Assembly: GCA_001819875.1 (NCBI GenBank)
Contig: MHNR01000012.1
Span: 4,775 to 51,718 of the forward strand
Source: Candidatus Ryanbacteria bacterium RIFCSPHIGHO2_02_FULL_48_12
Lineage (GTDB): Bacteria; Patescibacteriota; Minisyncoccia; Ryanbacterales; 2-02-FULL-48-12
DNA: 46,944 nucleotides
Direction of reading: 5' to 3'
In this document: piece by piece, positions 46,822 through 46,944 of the stretch
How positions within the stretch are numbered: position 1 is the first letter of the stretch
Layout: every line of letters begins with the position of its first letter
Notes under the pieces: model-generated
Database searches by the model: none
What the model was told of the DNA's origin: nothing
What the model saw: only the letters and a program-made list of their open reading frames with translations
Made by a program: the position numbers and the translations under genes

Positions 46822-46944
46822 ATGGCGAGCTGGTTCATAAAAAAACTTGGCATTGATTTGGGCACGGCAAATACCCTTGTGTTTGTGCCGGAACGCGGCG
46901 TGGTCTTAAATGAACCATCAGTGGTGGCGGTCTCTACTATGGAA
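46822..46944 (+). CDS. mreB: MreB, 5' part (runs off window end)
   Basis: First 41 codons. [22 protein letters not shown] and [10 protein letters not shown] (two segments) are the N-terminal nucleotide-binding strands of MreB, the actin-like protein that guides rod-shaped wall growth. TACACT lies seven bases before the ATG. Next to murA it forms part of a cell-wall region. Confidence 0.9.
   Translation, partial: MASWFIKKLGIDLGTANTLVFVPERGVVLNEPSVVAVSTME

Noticed and set aside
1-46944. tRNA, rRNA or CRISPR array
   Set aside because: No convincing T-loop plus acceptor pairing and no regular spaced repeats were seen; this was by eye only.
1-46944. UGA recoded as Gly (Gracilibacteria-type code)
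   Set aside because: Conserved genes end at expected lengths on UGA, and none needs UGA readthrough.

Overview
The window looks like a chromosomal segment of a Patescibacteria / Candidate Phyla Radiation bacterium. This rests on the mix of minor pilins, a stand-alone Trbp111-type tRNA-binding protein, DUF5654 and DUF378 membrane proteins, many tiny hypothetical genes and tight packing. All long reading frames stop normally at UGA, so recoded lineages such as Gracilibacteria are unlikely. The exact lineage cannot be read from the sequence. No tRNA, rRNA or CRISPR array was seen.

Layout. 1-5.4 kb: end of a radical SAM gene, an operon of four pilin-like genes and a SIMPL protein. 5.4-11.8 kb: PolX on the minus strand, pyruvate kinase, Trbp111, a methyltransferase-like gene behind a long structured leader, and a MutT. 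12-18 kb: ParB, a FliA-like sigma factor, tgt-queA, DUF5654, truB and a receiver-like protein lacking its phosphorylation site. 18-22 kb: small Cys-rich and membrane proteins, a DsbA-like thiol oxidoreductase, an unknown protein and an M20 peptidase. 22.4-25.2 kb: an HRDC-XseA fusion followed by an AT-rich retron (msr-msd-like RNA plus reverse transcriptase). 25.4-28.6 kb: pcm, a small structured RNA, small proteins, and a NUDIX gene broken at a G7 tract and flanked by 21-base direct repeats. 28.7-36.2 kb: a membrane and copper region with DedA, a PAS histidine kinase, a DUF417-like protein, a PHM-like copper monooxygenase fold, a multicopper oxidase and a secreted nine-repeat Cys-rich protein. 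36.2-40.3 kb: a nine-gene cluster of mostly unknown small proteins with two receivers. It starts at a perfect consensus promoter and carries repeated hairpin-hairpin-boxA-like RNA elements between genes. 40.3-46.9 kb: fmt-def, murC, a PEGA protein, murA and the start of mreB.

Two expression styles stand out. Many genes, mostly housekeeping and a few hypothetical, have a -10 box (often extended, TGnTAnnnT) followed exactly 6 bases later by the start codon, with no Shine-Dalgarno sequence, so their mRNAs should be leaderless. A second set (the 36-40 kb cluster, ParB, sigma factor and several unknown genes) has strong AAGGAG-type ribosome binding sites, and several of these have TTGACA-like promoters with longer leaders.

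The best candidates for undescribed biology are the hairpin-boxA cluster at 36.2-40.3 kb, the retron next to HRDC-XseA, and the leaderless-promoter rule. All functions here are inferred from reading motifs; no database search was run.
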